Positions 32,010 through 44,707 of a stretch of 64,000 bases of DNA are shown here, piece by piece. Each line of letters begins with the position of its first letter. Within the stretch, counting starts at the first letter, position 1. This stretch comes from Symsagittifera roscoffensis (taxonomy: Eukaryota; Xenacoelomorpha; Acoela; Convolutidae), in contig NC_087070.1 of NCBI RefSeq assembly GCF_963678635.1, positions 7,226,539 to 7,290,538 on the forward strand. The letters are read 5' to 3'. The notes below the pieces were generated by a model that saw nothing but the letters and a program-made list of their open reading frames with translations, made no database searches and was not told where the DNA came from. The translations under genes and the position numbers were made by a program.

Positions 32010-32915
32010 TAATCGCCAAGGAGAACCGACGGCCTAGGTCACCAGTGTTCCCAGAAAACCGGATTCCCATTTTTAGAGCAAAACAAAATAGAAAGCGAGC
32101 TGGGCTGTGGAACAAGTAATTGAAACAGGCAAAGAAAGTGAATGAAGTCACCCAAGAAAAACGGATCAACAAAGAAAAGAAAAATTCAACTGAATGAAAA
32201 GGACTAAAGCAGAAAAAGATTTGCGCTCGATCTTGTTTAGCATTCGGTAGGTGGAGAACGATGAGAGGTTAAGACAGTAATTGCAACATCAGAGAGACCG
32301 AAGATGCAGAATGGATCAAGGGTGTCTTCACATGCAACATGAAGAACAGTGAGACCCAACGGATACCTCTGTCGGCAACCATTAGCCCAACGGGAGCTTT
32401 AAGTCAGGCACACAATGACAAAAAAGGCTGCTTCACTACCCAGAAGCTAACAAATATGGCAGTATTTTCTACTAGCGATACGACTTGTAAGTCTTTTAAT
32501 GTAAATATCTACATATGTACGGAACCGAACCTCAATATCGATCAGAGGAATTCGTGTCGTGCATGAAATGTGAGAAGGCATTTACACAGGAAAACTTGAA
32601 CGTTTGGTTAGCAAAGAGTCGATCCGCAAGCATTGTAACTTTAAAACAACTTTTTGAAACTTTGTAAATCAAGAAACAAACGGTCAACTGTTAATACTGT
32701 TAACGATAGTGTTCGTATTGAAAAATGTACATACGTGACGCCGGATTTTTCCTGCGTCAAAGACCAAGAAACCTATGGTGTGATCAACGCTTTGAATGAA
32801 AACGGTCAGAGTGACATTGACGATTGTTTTGTCCTCCGCCTAAAAACCTAATATGATCAAAACGGACTTTAAATCTTGCATTTTTTGAACATAGGATCGA
32901 GCTTGGGAATGATTT
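32010..32915 (+). other. Duplicated coding-like segment, copy B (unidentified)
   Basis: This is the duplicate of 28028-28935. It reads DAEWIKGVFTCNMKNSETQ into a 75-aa frame (32339-32566), and at 32654-32851 a 65-aa frame ending GVINALNENGQSD. The GVFTCNM.NS pattern resembles the second Cys of an Ig-type domain. Differences from copy A fall at all codon positions, so strong purifying selection is not evident by eye. Confidence 0.35.
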
Positions 32916-35900
32916 TAATTTTTCTTTTTTTTCTCGTAATGCCCATCAAATGATAAAAGAAATCTGACAAGAGCAATTGAAACGGCAGCGGATGCATGGT
33001 TTCAAGGGGAGATGCATCTATATATGTATATGCACCTCCAATTGAAAGCACAAGCCCTCTGTCACATCAAATGCAAATGTCATATTCTGCCAGTAAGTTG
33101 CCAAAAATTCGACACAAAAACTGAAAACTGCACACTTTTGATTACACCGTTCTTCGACACCTAAGAACTGAGAAAAAGTAAGCAAATAGAAATTTAAATT
33201 CCTAAAAAATTAGTTTTTTTTCTAAAATTTGTGCTCGTAAGGAAAATCATTAACTAGAAACTCATATGCAAAATGATATGCAAAAAAATATGCAAAAATC
33301 ACTAGAAATTTGCAATGATTAAACATTTTCAAAATCTTTTCTCCAAATCTATATATTTGAAGACATAATTTTTCATATCACAAGTGTTGGACAGCTCCTT
33401 TTCGCAGCTCTGACAAAGTAAAGTACTAAACATTTCACAAAACACTATACAAATAAAATTTTCAAGAAGTGCTATTTTACCAAATGATAGAAAAAGATTA
33501 TGATAAATGTAAGTGAAGTGGCAGCGGGTGGATATTTATGTATATATTTTTAGATATGTTTTCGTATTGCAAAGGTTAGAAAGCTCACTTTCCTGGTTAT
33601 GTCAACGTAATGTTCAATTATATATGTGGTTCAACTAAAAACTAAACATGTGTGAGTTTCCAGTAGTGCTGTTTTTGTCGTACTGTGCACAAAATTTGTA
33701 CTATGTACAAGTAGAAAATGACAAATGAAAGTGAAGTGGCAATGGGGATCTGCATTATATACGCTCCCCCACTTGTTATCTGCAACTTCACTTGCACTTG
33801 TGATAAACACTTTTTCAAGATTTGATAGATATAACGACAAAAATAGCACTACGTTTTTTAAAAAATTTTGAGATATAAAAATGATCACAAGTAAAATATC
33901 TGTTTAAAATTGATCTTTGAGTGTCAATTTTTTCAGATGATGGTACAAGTTTCGTTTAGTATTGTTAGTTGAAAAATGAAATTTGCTTGGAGGAAATAAA
34001 CGTCTCAAGCACTACTATTCTGTTACTTTCAGAAAGCTTTATTTCATTTTTTGCTTCGTCAGTAGTTTTCAATTAGACTGTTCTGCTCTAGATAAGGAAT
34101 GAAATATCTCTTTAAAAATGATACAAAATATGCAGATTTAACTTGTTTTGGCGTGCAGTCGATTGAGGTCTGAGCCTATCAATAAATCTTCCATTTAAAG
34201 GCATAAACTTAGAGCGACCAAACTGTCGCTTTAAAGCTACTGTTAGCTAATGGTTGTTTACCGATCGCTACTTTGCATCTGCAATATACAAATGCGTATA
34301 TTTTTTTATCGCAAGTGTTGGGCAGTTTCGGTAGAAAACAGTCAATTACAGATTAGTCCGGGAAAATGTGAAAACGAACGGAAAATCGATTCAGTTCAAA
34401 ACAGTTGGATAGACAGTCTCAAGTGATAGACTTTTTAAAAAGTTGATAGGCCGAGAATTTTTCTTCGTTTGAAAAACACAAAAACAAACAACCAAAAAGA
34501 GATCGCCGCAGTCGCGCCATTCTTATGTTGCCAAGAAAGGGTGAGACGGTGTACGGAAGTTAGAGCCATTTATAGTGACTTGAAACTGACAGTCAGTTTA
34601 GTAGTCTTTAACTGTTTCAAACTATTTCGGTCCTCAATCAAATTTATCCTCAATTTATCATTTTAAGTATGAAAAAGGTATGGTAACTATAGTTAGATAT
34701 GGGTTTTCGCGCAATTTCAACATATCTTTGAAATTGAACATCAGTTACTTTAACTACAGGGTGAAATCCAAACTTTGATCTTACAAGGTAAGTTTAATTC
34801 ATACTATCTTCGTTTTTCATGTCCTTCTGCATATGTTCTTCTGAGAACATTATCCAGTTGCCTTCATGGTCATGTTGATGGTAGCTTTAAAAGTTTAAAT
34901 GCATTTAGTTGAGCAAGAACAGAGCTAGTCATGCGACTGTGTTTTTTTCTGCGCGAATCAATTTTTTTATATACACCAGCTAAAAAACACACCAGCTGAA
35001 AATACGTAATTGACATAAGAGACTCATGTAAGAATCGTTTTAACAGTTACGAAAGTCCAGCCATTTTGTTTAATTTAGCACAACTTTCGTCTGGGTTATA
35101 TACTCTTCGCTTTTGTGGACTTACACTTCGACTGTTATATTTACAATGGTGGCTGGTCAATAAGCAGAATGGTCTATGAGCAGAAAAACAAAAAATATCA
35201 AATTTTATAAGCTAATCGGTAAATTAGGCTTAAGAATTCTCAATTTTACCAAAAAAACTAATGTTTTTTATAATTTGAATAATTAAATCGAAATTTTTTT
35301 CAAAATTCAACTTCAAAAATTCTGATAAAATTATTCAATTCATGCATAATTTATTCATTTTTTGGTAATATTGACGCTTATAATAATTATTTTATCAATT
35401 AGCCCGTATACATTAATTAAAGTTAAAATGTTTCCGTTTTTCTGCTCTTGGACCCATTCTGCTTTTAGATCATTCTGCTTTTTGCTCCGCCTCCATTTAC
35501 AATCGAAATGTATAAGTAGTCCTATGCAGAGTTGAATCTAAGCTAATCGCTAAAATGATAAAATAAATGTGAGAACTTTCAATATCATCAAAGAAACGAA
35601 TAGATTAGGCATAAATTGACTAAAATGATCACTACTTCTTTTTAAAGTTCAAGAAAATACTTGATGAAATTAGTTTGTTTTTCTTGGTAGTATTGACTTT
35701 TCTAGTATTTTTTTATAGGTCAGCCCATAGAAATCATTATTTGCATGTTTGCCTGCCCTTAGAATCTTTCTGCTCTTAAATGATTCTGCTGATTGACCAA
35801 TTTGGTTTTCGGCGCGTCAGATGTTGTATGTGCAGTTTTGAATCAAATGTGTTCAGACTTCAAAATCAATCACGTCTAGATTTAATTCAGTTGAAATGGA

Positions 35901-36716
35901 CGTGTTGTTTATCACTGTTTGAAAATATGTGCCTTTTCTCTTATACGATTTGAAGTTACCAAGTTGTTAACTGAGCTTCTTTCTTGATACAATCTTTCTG
36001 ATTAAAATAAATGAGAACGCACAAAAAAGTAAACCTATATTATTTGTTGACATTTTTAAAATGCATAATTATACAGAATTGGATGTCGAAAAAACTACCC
36101 AAAATCTCAAAAAAAAATCTCAAAAAGTTTTGTTTTGTCTACGTTTTTCCCCGAACAATAATGGTAATTAACATTGATAAAATTTAACTTAATTGGTTGT
36201 TCTTGTTAGTTTGCTGTATTCAACATTATCCCAAACATCCGCTAAACTATTGCCCGGGTTAAACTCTAGATCTGCAAAAAAATTGTTGTACAATCGAATA
36301 AGGTATATTTTTATTAACTATTTTCTTTACGAAAATTTTATCAGGGTTGGAGACCCTCATTGGCTCGGTCTCTTCTATCTTTAAAAACTAAAACAAAAAA
36401 AAACCGCGCATGAATTATTTAAATGTCATTGAATTATTTGAAAGAAACTCGGTCAAACAAAGCTAACTTAACATCCGCCATTTCATTTTCTAAAAATTAT
36501 GTAACGCTTAAACAAAAAATGAGAAACAATGAAATAAAAAACATAAAGCTATTTATTTTTTTTCTTGTCAAACAAGCGATATAAAAACTGCGGCGAAATA
36601 AAAAAAAAGGATCGACTTAAATTGGGTTGGCATAGGCATAGAGCTGTTTTTTCTTTGAAGCGGCGATGTTTTACTGTGGAAACAATATTCAATCTATGTT
36701 TTTACCAAGTCCTTGG
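32916..36716. other. Non-coding DNA, second duplicated block and flank
   Basis: About 33680-34320 repeats 29090-29800, and 34725-34940 repeats 30180-30395. The remainder is AT-rich with chance ORFs (34469-34666, 36193-36384). No gene supported. Confidence 0.5.
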
Positions 36717-36722
36717 TTTATC
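36717..36722. repeat. Polinton target-site duplication TTTATC (left)
   Basis: TTTATC directly precedes the inverted-repeat end AGTAGTAT. The same six bases directly follow the other end at 50937-50942. A 6-bp duplication is the Polinton norm. Confidence 0.93.
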
Positions 36723-37080
36723 AGTAGTATAGGGTCCGCCAGGGATCCTTAGGGGGGGCTTTTTGAGGGGGGAGGCTTCTCGTGGGCGCCAAAGATACTT
36801 ACTTTTGGTTCCTCGGATCCAAAGGCAAGGATTTTCCATTTTTCTCAGCGCTTTGCCTACTATCACCAAAAAAGTGCTGGGATCCTGATTTTAGGATCCG
36901 AAAGTTTTTTTGGCCTCCTAACTAAGATTTTAGCGAACATAGTCGCAGAATGATGGTTCCCTGGCGGAAATTAATTTTTTGGATCCTGAGAGTTTTTCGT
37001 TTGTCTCGAAAAAATTTCTACCGTCACTGTAAACGTGCGTAATGGAATTGAAATGCATGTTCATTCTCAATAACCGTCGT
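36723..37080. repeat. Polinton left terminal inverted repeat
   Basis: It begins AGTAGTATAGGGTCCGCC and ends near CTCAATAACCGTCGT. It pairs with 50586-50936 in inverted orientation with scattered mismatches and small indels. It contains repeated GGATCC-centred phrases. Confidence 0.9.
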
Positions 37081-37690
37081 CACTATCAACTTTCTTTCTT
37101 AACCTCAGATACTGATTCAATTTTATTGCTTTATTTTTCCTAATCTACTTTGGTCCGAGGAATTACTTGGCTTGACTGAATCAAACAACGCCGTTTGTGG
37201 TTGTTCATTAAAACTACATTGGTGAGTGGTATTTAATTGGTGTAAAAACAAGCGGATTTTATGTAAATTAAATTTATTTCCTGCAAAATTATAAGCGAAG
37301 CGTGTTTTTGATATCAACAGCCGTATAAAATGGGAAAAAAACTTAATCTTCGTCTAATTCAGAGCGGTTGCGAATTTTCGGTATGTCTTAGCAACCACTG
37401 GGGAATGATTTCACTTTCTGAACTGCTCTGATCGCTCTTCTCGCCCGTTTCTCCCATTTCGTCATTTACCTCCTGTGCTTCAGATAAAATGAATGGGTTT
37501 AGCGGTGAGCGCTATTCCACAGTTTGAGAACTACCAGCCAGATTTGTGTTTAAATCTTTATAGGAACATTTTTGTTGTTTTTATCTTTGATCAGGTACCA
37601 CAAAACTGTCCTCTGGTATTATATCAACGTCATGCAAAAAAATATCACAAGATTGCGAAATAATGTGCCCGCTCCCCTTCTATTCATCCT
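37081..37690 (-). other. Polinton 3' inner region, coding-like but unassigned
   Basis: On the minus strand it reads on from the polymerase C-terminal region with acidic/Ser-rich phrases (SEAQEVNDEMGETGEKSDQ, SSSESEIIPQWLL). A 64-aa frame lies at 37123-37317. Whether this is a polymerase extension or a separate small gene is unclear. Confidence 0.35.
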
Positions 37691-40600
37691 CTAATAAAAT
37701 CTGGTTCAGAAAAGCATCCTCAAGCATTAGGTAATGTGTGAAGGGAAGGGTCGCAATATTATCATTCAAAAAGAATCGCTTTGAATCGAAATCGTTTGGG
37801 GCAATTTTGTTCACACTAGCAGTTTGAATCTCATGTTGAGCTGATCGAATGCTCACATTTTTCAGTCTTAACGTCGTGTTATCAAACTGTGCGTCTTTAA
37901 ATCGTTGATGAGCTAGAAGTTTGTGACTATTCCAAGCGATACTTTTAGCGCTGAGTTTTTGGTTGCTATCTAAAACAAAATATAATTTATTGATTCATTA
38001 TCAGTCTATTTTCTACCCAAAAACAATGCAAATCGTAATATATCTGCGACAGTGGTACAAAATAATAAAGTGTAGGCCATGCACAGTTTACGAGGTATCC
38101 CAAAACAAAACCCATAGACAGGAAGGGGGAACGAGGTGAAATTTTTATTGGTGCTGGGTATTAAAAGTTTTATCCTTTGTTACCGTTGTGATAGCAATTG
38201 ATACCCAATCGTGAGCTAGACTTTTTTTAAACAAAATATATTAATTTTATTAACAAAGGGTTCCTTTTAGATTCTACGTTGATGTTTAAACCAAACTCTT
38301 TAGAGTTACTAGCTTTGAATCTTCGAAGAATATAGTTTCGGTTTTGAGCCAACAAATTCCTCAATTATTTTTCCTGCTAACTCGTCTTTCCACTTCAAAA
38401 CTTTACGTCGGTTGGAGTCGCTGTACATTGGTGAAGTTTTTGGAAAAATGGAAAAGTCAAAGTGTTCGCTCATTTCCTTCAAGTCTTCGAAAACATCGTT
38501 TGTTCTTACTACATATATGAAACTGTCCGTATCTGAGTATAGCAGTTCGAGGTTTGTCTGGGTTTGTCGAGGTTTGTCAATTATTTGCGTGTTAGGTTTG
38601 TCTGGGTCAGGCTCTGCACCGCTTACTTCATATATGAAACTGTCCGTATCTGAGTTTAGCAGTTCGAGGTTCAAGTTCGGTTTCATTTGAGTATAGTGAA
38701 AGTCGAACATAAACGCCTTTGCTAGTTCGAGGATCACTGCTCCAACTATCGTTGGTTTATCCCATCGGATCGATGTAGGGTTGAAGGTTACTGATGCCAA
38801 ATCTTCATCAATTCAAACTTGGTTACATCAGGTTTTCCAATATCAAGGACAGCCAGGCCATATCCGCAATATTGATGTTTCTCAATTATTTGAGTGTTAG
38901 GTTTGTCTGGGTCAGGCTCTGCAAAGCTTACTCTTTATATGAAACTGTCCGTATCTGAGTATATCAGTTCGAGGTTCGAGTTCGGTTTCAATTGAGTATA
39001 GTGAAAGTCGAACATAAACGCCTTTGCTAGGTCGAGGATCACTGCTCCAACTATCGTTGGTTTATCCCATCGGATCGATATAGGGTTGAAGGTTACTGAT
39101 GCCAAATCTTCATCAATTCAAACTTGGTTTCATCAGGTTTTCCAATATCAAGGACTGCCAGGCCATATCCGCAATATTGATGTTTCTCCATTATTTAGGT
39201 GTTAGGCTTGTCTAGGTCAGGCTCTGCACCGCTTACTACATATATGAAACTGTCCGTATCTGAGTATAGCAGTTCGAGGTTCGAGTTCGGTTTCATTTGA
39301 GTATAGTGAAAGTCGAACATAAACGCCTTTGCTAGGTCGAGGATCACTGCTCCAACTATCGTTGGTTTATCCCATCGGATCGATGTAGGGTTGAAGGTTA
39401 CTGATGCCAAATCTTCATCAATTCAATCTTGGTTACATCAGGTTTTCCAATATCAAGGACTGCCAGGCCATATCCGCAATATTGATGTTTCTCAATTAAT
39501 TGAGTGTTAGGTTTGTCTAGGTCAGGCTCTGCACCGCTTACTAGATATATGAAACTGTCCGTATTTGAGTATAGCAGTTCGAGGTTCAAGTTCAGTTTCA
39601 TTTGAGTATAGTGAAAGTCGAACATAAACGCCTTTGCTAGTTCGAGGATCACTGCTCCAACTATCGTTGGTTTATCCCATCGGATCGATGTAGGGTTGAA
39701 GGTTACTGATGCCAAATCTTCATCAATTCAAACTTGGTTACATCAGGTTTTCCAATATCAAGGACTGCCAGGCCATATCCGCAATATTGATGTTTCTCGA
39801 TTATTTGAGTGTTAGGTTTTTCTGGGTCAGGCTCTGCACCGCTTACTCTTTAATGAAACTGTCCGTATCTGAGTATATCAGTTCGAGGTTCGAGTTCGGT
39901 TTCATTTGAGTATAGTGAAAGTCGAACATAAACGCCTTTGCTAGGTCGAGGATCACTGCTCCAACTATCGTTGGTTTATCCCATCGGATCGATGTAGGGA
40001 TGAGTGTTACTGATGCCAAATCTTCATCTATTCTTTGAAAAGATTAGAGAGAGATATTGCAAAGCTTTTGCATCAACTCATTTGTGTTTCGATTTATACT
40101 GAGCTTCCTTATGTTGCATTTGTACTCCATTGTTCACGATGAGCGTATAAAAATTTTCTTGAATTCGATTCTATGCTGCTTTCCTCAACTCAGTGTCTAA
40201 CTCTAGAAATGGAGACATCCACTTAGCTTACCGGAATTGTAGCACTCTGTGAATATAAGTTACTTTTACTCCTAACTGAACATAAAGCTGAAGGGCCAAG
40301 TAGTGCAGCACATAACCCTCTTTTCTTTGTTGAAGATGAATTAGTTTGGTTACTTTCGGTAGGCTGGTGATTGCCATTTCTCCCAGCATTTGTACTTGGT
40401 TAGTGCTTAAGTCGGACAGTTCAAGTACTTCTTTTGAGAGCGCTGGTAGGTAATCTTTGAAGTAGTCGTGTACTTCCCCAGGAACTCTAGGTCGCCTTCA
40501 GCTAAGGTATCCCCACCCACTGTCCTATTCTGTGAGCATTAGTTTCGGTAAATCAATGAGGTCCTCTGCCCACGAGAAGTCTTTTAAGGGTAGTGAATAA

Positions 40601-42162
40601 TGCTGCACTATGCCTCCATAGAGATTACTCGCATCCATAGAGATTACTCGCATGTCTCCATGGTTCCTTGTTTTTTTTTTATTGTAATCGGGTTAAGTAG
40701 TGGCTGTTTGCTTTCAGAATTTTTAAAGCATATACTGGTGACATTCCACCACGTATCATGCTTTATACTAGGTCCAGGTGGTCGCGTTCAATTAGTAGTC
40801 TGAGATCCGCCTTACACAATTTGAGAAACACATCACCTGACAAAATACTCGCTGTGTAGTAATGAGCGCAATCCACACCGTAAGTTTCATAACAAACTGA
40901 TCTGAAAGCTTGAGTTGAAGCTAGCAGAAGCACATCCGTGGTGAGTGAAGATCGTGATAATCACCAATTGATCGACATGCATATTTACTGAAAACTTTTA
41001 TCGTATGGTTGTACTCACTCGGGTTGACGCTAACTTCACCACCGCCTAGATTATTTTTCCACAATCTCCGAGCAGGTAGACAGGGTTCATTGATTTTTCA
41101 AAATTGTCCACATAAATGTATGGGTAAAAACCCTTCTTTTTCTATAGTTCAATTTTTTCCTTAGAGTATCCTTTGTTTTTGAAAAAGTTATCGATTAGGG
41201 TGAATTTTTCAGCAGGCAAATTGTTGACAATTGTTAAAAGCGAAGACGACATGAATGTGAATGAATCTATGAACCGCAGATTTTCGTAGACATTTTGAAG
41301 CTTCCCATGTTTGTCTCGGTATGTTTCTATCAACACCGAAATTGTTACAGATATCAATTTTTCTTCAGTGCTGGGAGTCACCGATAAAAGATTGTTTGGA
41401 TTACTTTTGCTTAATGATGGAACGATGCAATGAAGATCATAGTTTGATAGGTTATGTGCGACCACGGGTGTGAAATTTGTTGTTTTGCCGTTGCTGTTGC
41501 ATCTATTGTGGGCCCAACCCAGAAGCTTATCGGTGTAGTGACGATGGTCGAGGACTTTTTCCTCGACTTCATCAAACGGCTCCTCACAGATCCAGCACTG
41601 TGTAGCGTCTTCTCTTTTTATTTTGCATTTTCCCTTGAACGCATAATGCCGTCTTTTCTCGACGTAAGTTTTCTTTCGCTAACGTTTCAAGGCTTTGTAG
41701 CAAACTCTCAGTGCAATCCGGCCCTCGCTTCAATTCAAACTTGGTTACATCAGGTTTTCCAATATCAAGGACTGCCAGGCCATATCCGCAATATTGATGT
41801 TTCTCAATTATTTGCGTGTTAAGTTTTTCTGGGTCAGGCTCTGCACCGGAAACGGGTAAAGTTAAAGACACCAAGTCGAAGTAAAGGACACGCGGGACAA
41901 ACCAGCGAGCTTTAATGTTCTTGAAGATGTGCTGATCGTTGTCAGCGTCTAGAATAGTTATTTGCACTCCACCTCGTTGATAGCAAATTGCTCGATGTCG
42001 ATGTAATACTTCTAAAGAGGAGCACGTATAAAAGCATCTTAGACAAATTTCATTCATATCCTTTGGAGCTCGTTTTCGAATGAAGTTTACTAGCTTTATC
42101 AGGTCATTTATCAGCACAAAATAATGTACTGATCCGTCAGAGAGTAAAAGAAGATCCATCAC
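37690..42162 (-). pseudogene. polB: Protein-primed DNA polymerase B region (Polinton)
   Basis: Parts from 42162 downwards: an N-terminal part with a C2H2-like finger (CLRCFYTC...HRHRAIC); the exonuclease region, including YFDLVSL (near 41,880) and NLSNYDLH (near 41,440); a mid region (NEPCLP near 41,080 and SMIRGGMSPVYA near 40,730); the palm with YSDTDSFIY (repeated in a tandem array at 38560-40030); the thumb (KWKDELAGKIIEEFVG near 38,350); and a C-terminal end (KIAPNDFDSKRFFLND near 37,780). It is the replication enzyme of Polintons. It is broken in many places. Confidence 0.85.
38560..40030 (-). repeat. Tandem array of about 305-bp chimeric polymerase units
   Basis: About 4.5 units follow head to tail (the same TTGATGTTTCTC phrase recurs at about 38870, 39180, 39485 and 39790). 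Each unit joins about 100 bp matching the exonuclease-region segment at 41728-41850 (GKPD...EKHQYCGYGLAVLDIG) to about 200 bp of the palm (TSIRWDKPTIVGAVILELAK to SDTDSFIY). Both segments are in one orientation, so the array has many copies of the palm motif. Units are highly similar, so the amplification is more recent than most decay of the element. Confidence 0.85.
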
Positions 42163-42401
42163 AACTGTTTTTTTTTTGCAATTTTTTCGGAATTCAAACC
42201 GCTATCAGTTCATCTGACAAATACCGAAAACAATGATTTGAACGTTATTCATTCTTTCAAATCGGTCAATATCTAGAATGCTCATTGGCATATCGAATTC
42301 TCCTTCAATCTTGTCTGTTTTTGTCGTATTTTGCTTTCGTTTCGTTTCCCACCGCTTCTTGCACGTTATCCTCGTCTTTATCCTCGTCGTTGCTCTTCCC
42401 T

Positions 42402-43307
42402 TCAAATTTTGCTATTGTTGTCTTCTTTTGGTATCCTTCTGATGCTTTGTAGACAGCAGGCCCATTTTTCAAATGGTATGCTGCAATAAAGCAGCAAAGA
42501 AAACATTTGTTGTTGTTTTTTTATTTCAATGTTGACCATGATGAAGTTTTGTTTCTTCAGGTCATTTGGGAGAGGCAAGTAACTCCCGGCGCGCCTAGGA
42601 AAAATTTTTGCAAAGTTGATGGTAACTTTGGAAATTTTCTCCACTAACCACGCGCTTCCATGCGAAGCAAAGCAGTTGATTGTATTCAACATGTGCTCAA
42701 TCATTTCAACAAATTGTCTTCTTTCTTGTCCACCATAATCAACGCGAACCATGTCGGTGTTCAAGTATAGCATGAATTTGTCTAGTTCCTCTTCTTCGCC
42801 GCTGTTGTATTTCATCACGCTTACTTCGACTGAAAGTTGCATTTTGATTGATCCTTGTTGAACGTGATCGAAAATCAGCTCATCTATGATTTCTTTCTTG
42901 CTCATCATAAAATCGAACAGATCAATCTCTTCTTCTTTGAAATTCAAGTCAAATTTTTTGAAACTGCCATTGAAAGCCGTTTGAATTTGTGTTAAAGTTG
43001 ATCGAAGATGTCCGTGCGGTTGGTCAGGTGTTTTGTTATCTTCATTGCTGCCAATTATAGAAGCAGCAGTAGAAGCAGGCCATACTGGCAGAACTTGCTT
43101 ATTGTTCATATGACTTTGATATCCTTCAAAGCTCGTGAAGACTATTTTACAATAAACACAGTGTTTATTTGCTGATTGGCAGTGGTCAACTTCAATGTGC
43201 TGCATTGTTTTAGCAATAGACGTGAACTCTCCAAGACACTCGCCACATTTGACATATAGTTGAACTGGGCCCTGAATATGATAAATGAATGTTTTTTTTT
43301 GTGTCAT
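42402..43307 (-). CDS. Polinton zinc-finger protein preceding polB
   Basis: This 301-aa ORF has two C2H2-type fingers at the N-terminus (CGECLGEFTS...HIEVDHC and CVYCKIVFTSFEGYQSH). A conserved middle follows, with the pattern often seen ahead of polymerase in Polinton proteins (FNGSFKKFDLNF, HGSAWLVEKISKVTINFAK, GSYLPLPNDL). It ends in a diverged segment. In other Polintons this module is fused to or lies directly before PolB. It probably belongs to the replication protein, but its biochemical role is unknown to me. Confidence 0.65.
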   Translation of the reverse strand: MTQKKTFIYHIQGPVQLYVKCGECLGEFTSIAKTMQHIEVDHCQSANKHCVYCKIVFTSFEGYQSHMNNKQVLPVWPASTAASIIGSNEDNKTPDQPHGHLRSTLTQIQTAFNGSFKKFDLNFKEEEIDLFDFMMSKKEIIDELIFDHVQQGSIKMQLSVEVSVMKYNSGEEEELDKFMLYLNTDMVRVDYGGQERRQFVEMIEHMLNTINCFASHGSAWLVEKISKVTINFAKIFPRRAGSYLPLPNDLKKQNFIMVNIEIKKQQQMFSLLLYCSIPFEKWACCLQSIRRIPKEDNNSKI

Positions 43308-43380
43308 CTTAGGTTCTTAGTCGAGCTGAGATTTACTCCACATATATCGCATTCCAGGTCAGTTTTTGTTGCTGAAGAGT

Positions 43381-43580
43381 NNNNNNNNNNNNNNNNNNNN
43401 NNNNNNNNNNNNNNNNNNNNNNNNNNNNNNNNNNNNNNNNNNNNNNNNNNNNNNNNNNNNNNNNNNNNNNNNNNNNNNNNNNNNNNNNNNNNNNNNNNNN
43501 NNNNNNNNNNNNNNNNNNNNNNNNNNNNNNNNNNNNNNNNNNNNNNNNNNNNNNNNNNNNNNNNNNNNNNNNNNNNNNNN
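43381..43580. other. Assembly gap (200 N)
   Basis: 200 consecutive N. The round size suggests a placeholder, so the true distance is unknown. It lies at the downstream edge of the visible capsid-protein part. Confidence 0.99.
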
Positions 43581-44168
43581 GATGTTTGTCACATGATAAA
43601 AAATCACAAGCAGTTTTACCAAATAAACGGAATTCGCTCGAAGCAGCTACGATTCGCTTACGTTCGGCGACATCTTCAGCTCGCCCATTAGCACCATCAA
43701 TACCTGATGGATTATCTTCATAATAATAACCTTGACAAGCAAGTCATGTGTTCTTTGCATGAGTACCGTGTGAAAACTCCGTCTCAATGAATATCTTATG
43801 GGCAAAATTGGCATTAGTTGTTGAAATTTTTTCTCCATTCAAGGACATTGTGCATTCGGAAAATAAAGATGAAAGTGGTTATTAATCAAATATGAGGTTT
43901 CTCGTTGTGCTGCATCTGTAGGATGAGTTCGCAAAACATTACCATTAATTTGAACAATGCTTGCTACAATCTCCAAGCGAGTTTGTTGAAGATCGTTAAT
44001 TTTATTTCTATCTCCTAAAACTTCAACTTCAAGCATAGGACCATCAGGTGAATAAGACGGACCATTTTTTTGTGTAAATGCATTTTCAATTGTAACGAGT
44101 AAAGAAGGTTTTTCAAATAAATCTAATGAGCTGTGAATTGCTTCAGTTGGTAAAAAATTAGAAATCAT
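43581..44168 (-). pseudogene. Polinton major capsid protein, partial
   Basis: It has the N-terminal part of the double-jelly-roll capsid protein family: SSLDLFEKPSLLVTIENAF, then LQQTRLEIVASIVQINGNVL, and lower down NGEKISTTNANFAHK and GIDGANGRAEDV, which match the family order of first-barrel strands. Only the N-terminal part is visible before the assembly gap. The copy is broken. Confidence 0.65.
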
Positions 44169-44189
44169 TTGATACTTTGGTGAAAAAAT

Positions 44190-44540
44190 TGAAGCGACTT
44201 CTCAGTGGAGGTCGTTTCTTTGGGAGGAGAACTTTCTTTTTTCTTTTTCTTGTTGTTGTTGTTGTTGCTGTCTTTCGTTTTCTGCTCATACGGGACTTGC
44301 TGCGTCCAGCTATAACTTGTTTTTTGATTGTGTTTTCTACTGTGTTTTTTAAGACTTATTTCGGCGTTTTCTTCCTGGTTGCTATATCTATTAATTCGGG
44401 TGCTGCTTGAACCAGTAAATGTTTTTCAATACATTTTGCTGCTAGTACTAAAAAATTCCGAGCTAACAGAAGTGCTAATCGTCCAAAAGCCATAGCCAGA
44501 GCACCGAAGCGACAACCTGCTGTCTGCAATGTCCTGAGAA
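44190..44540 (-). CDS. Small basic Gly/Ala-rich Polinton protein (partial, decayed)
   Basis: On the minus strand, between the penton-like and capsid genes, the frame reads TAGCRFGALAMAFGRLALLL followed by an Ala-rich segment and a very basic tail (SRKRKTATTTTTRKRKKK). This small hydrophobic-plus-basic protein is a recurring Polinton gene next to the capsid gene and recalls adenovirus core or cement proteins. The comparison is from memory of the family. Broken. Confidence 0.5.
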
Positions 44541-44707
44541 GTGAGGCATGATCGCTTGATTATGATAGTATGCCTCCATAATCTTAATCAGAAAACATTT
44601 GAACTTTTGAAGTCAAAACAATTTTTCCTTCTCCTCCCGCAAATAATATAAGTCTAACTGTTTCTGTTCATAGGTTCATAGGTTTACTGCAATGCTCTGG
44701 ATGTTAT

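Noticed and set aside
38560-40030. CRISPR-like or satellite array
   Set aside because: Units are head to tail without spacers and consist of polymerase-gene sequence; it is a tandem duplication inside the Polinton.
43260-43691. Open frames running through the N stretch
   Set aside because: They span the assembly gap and have no evidence of coding.
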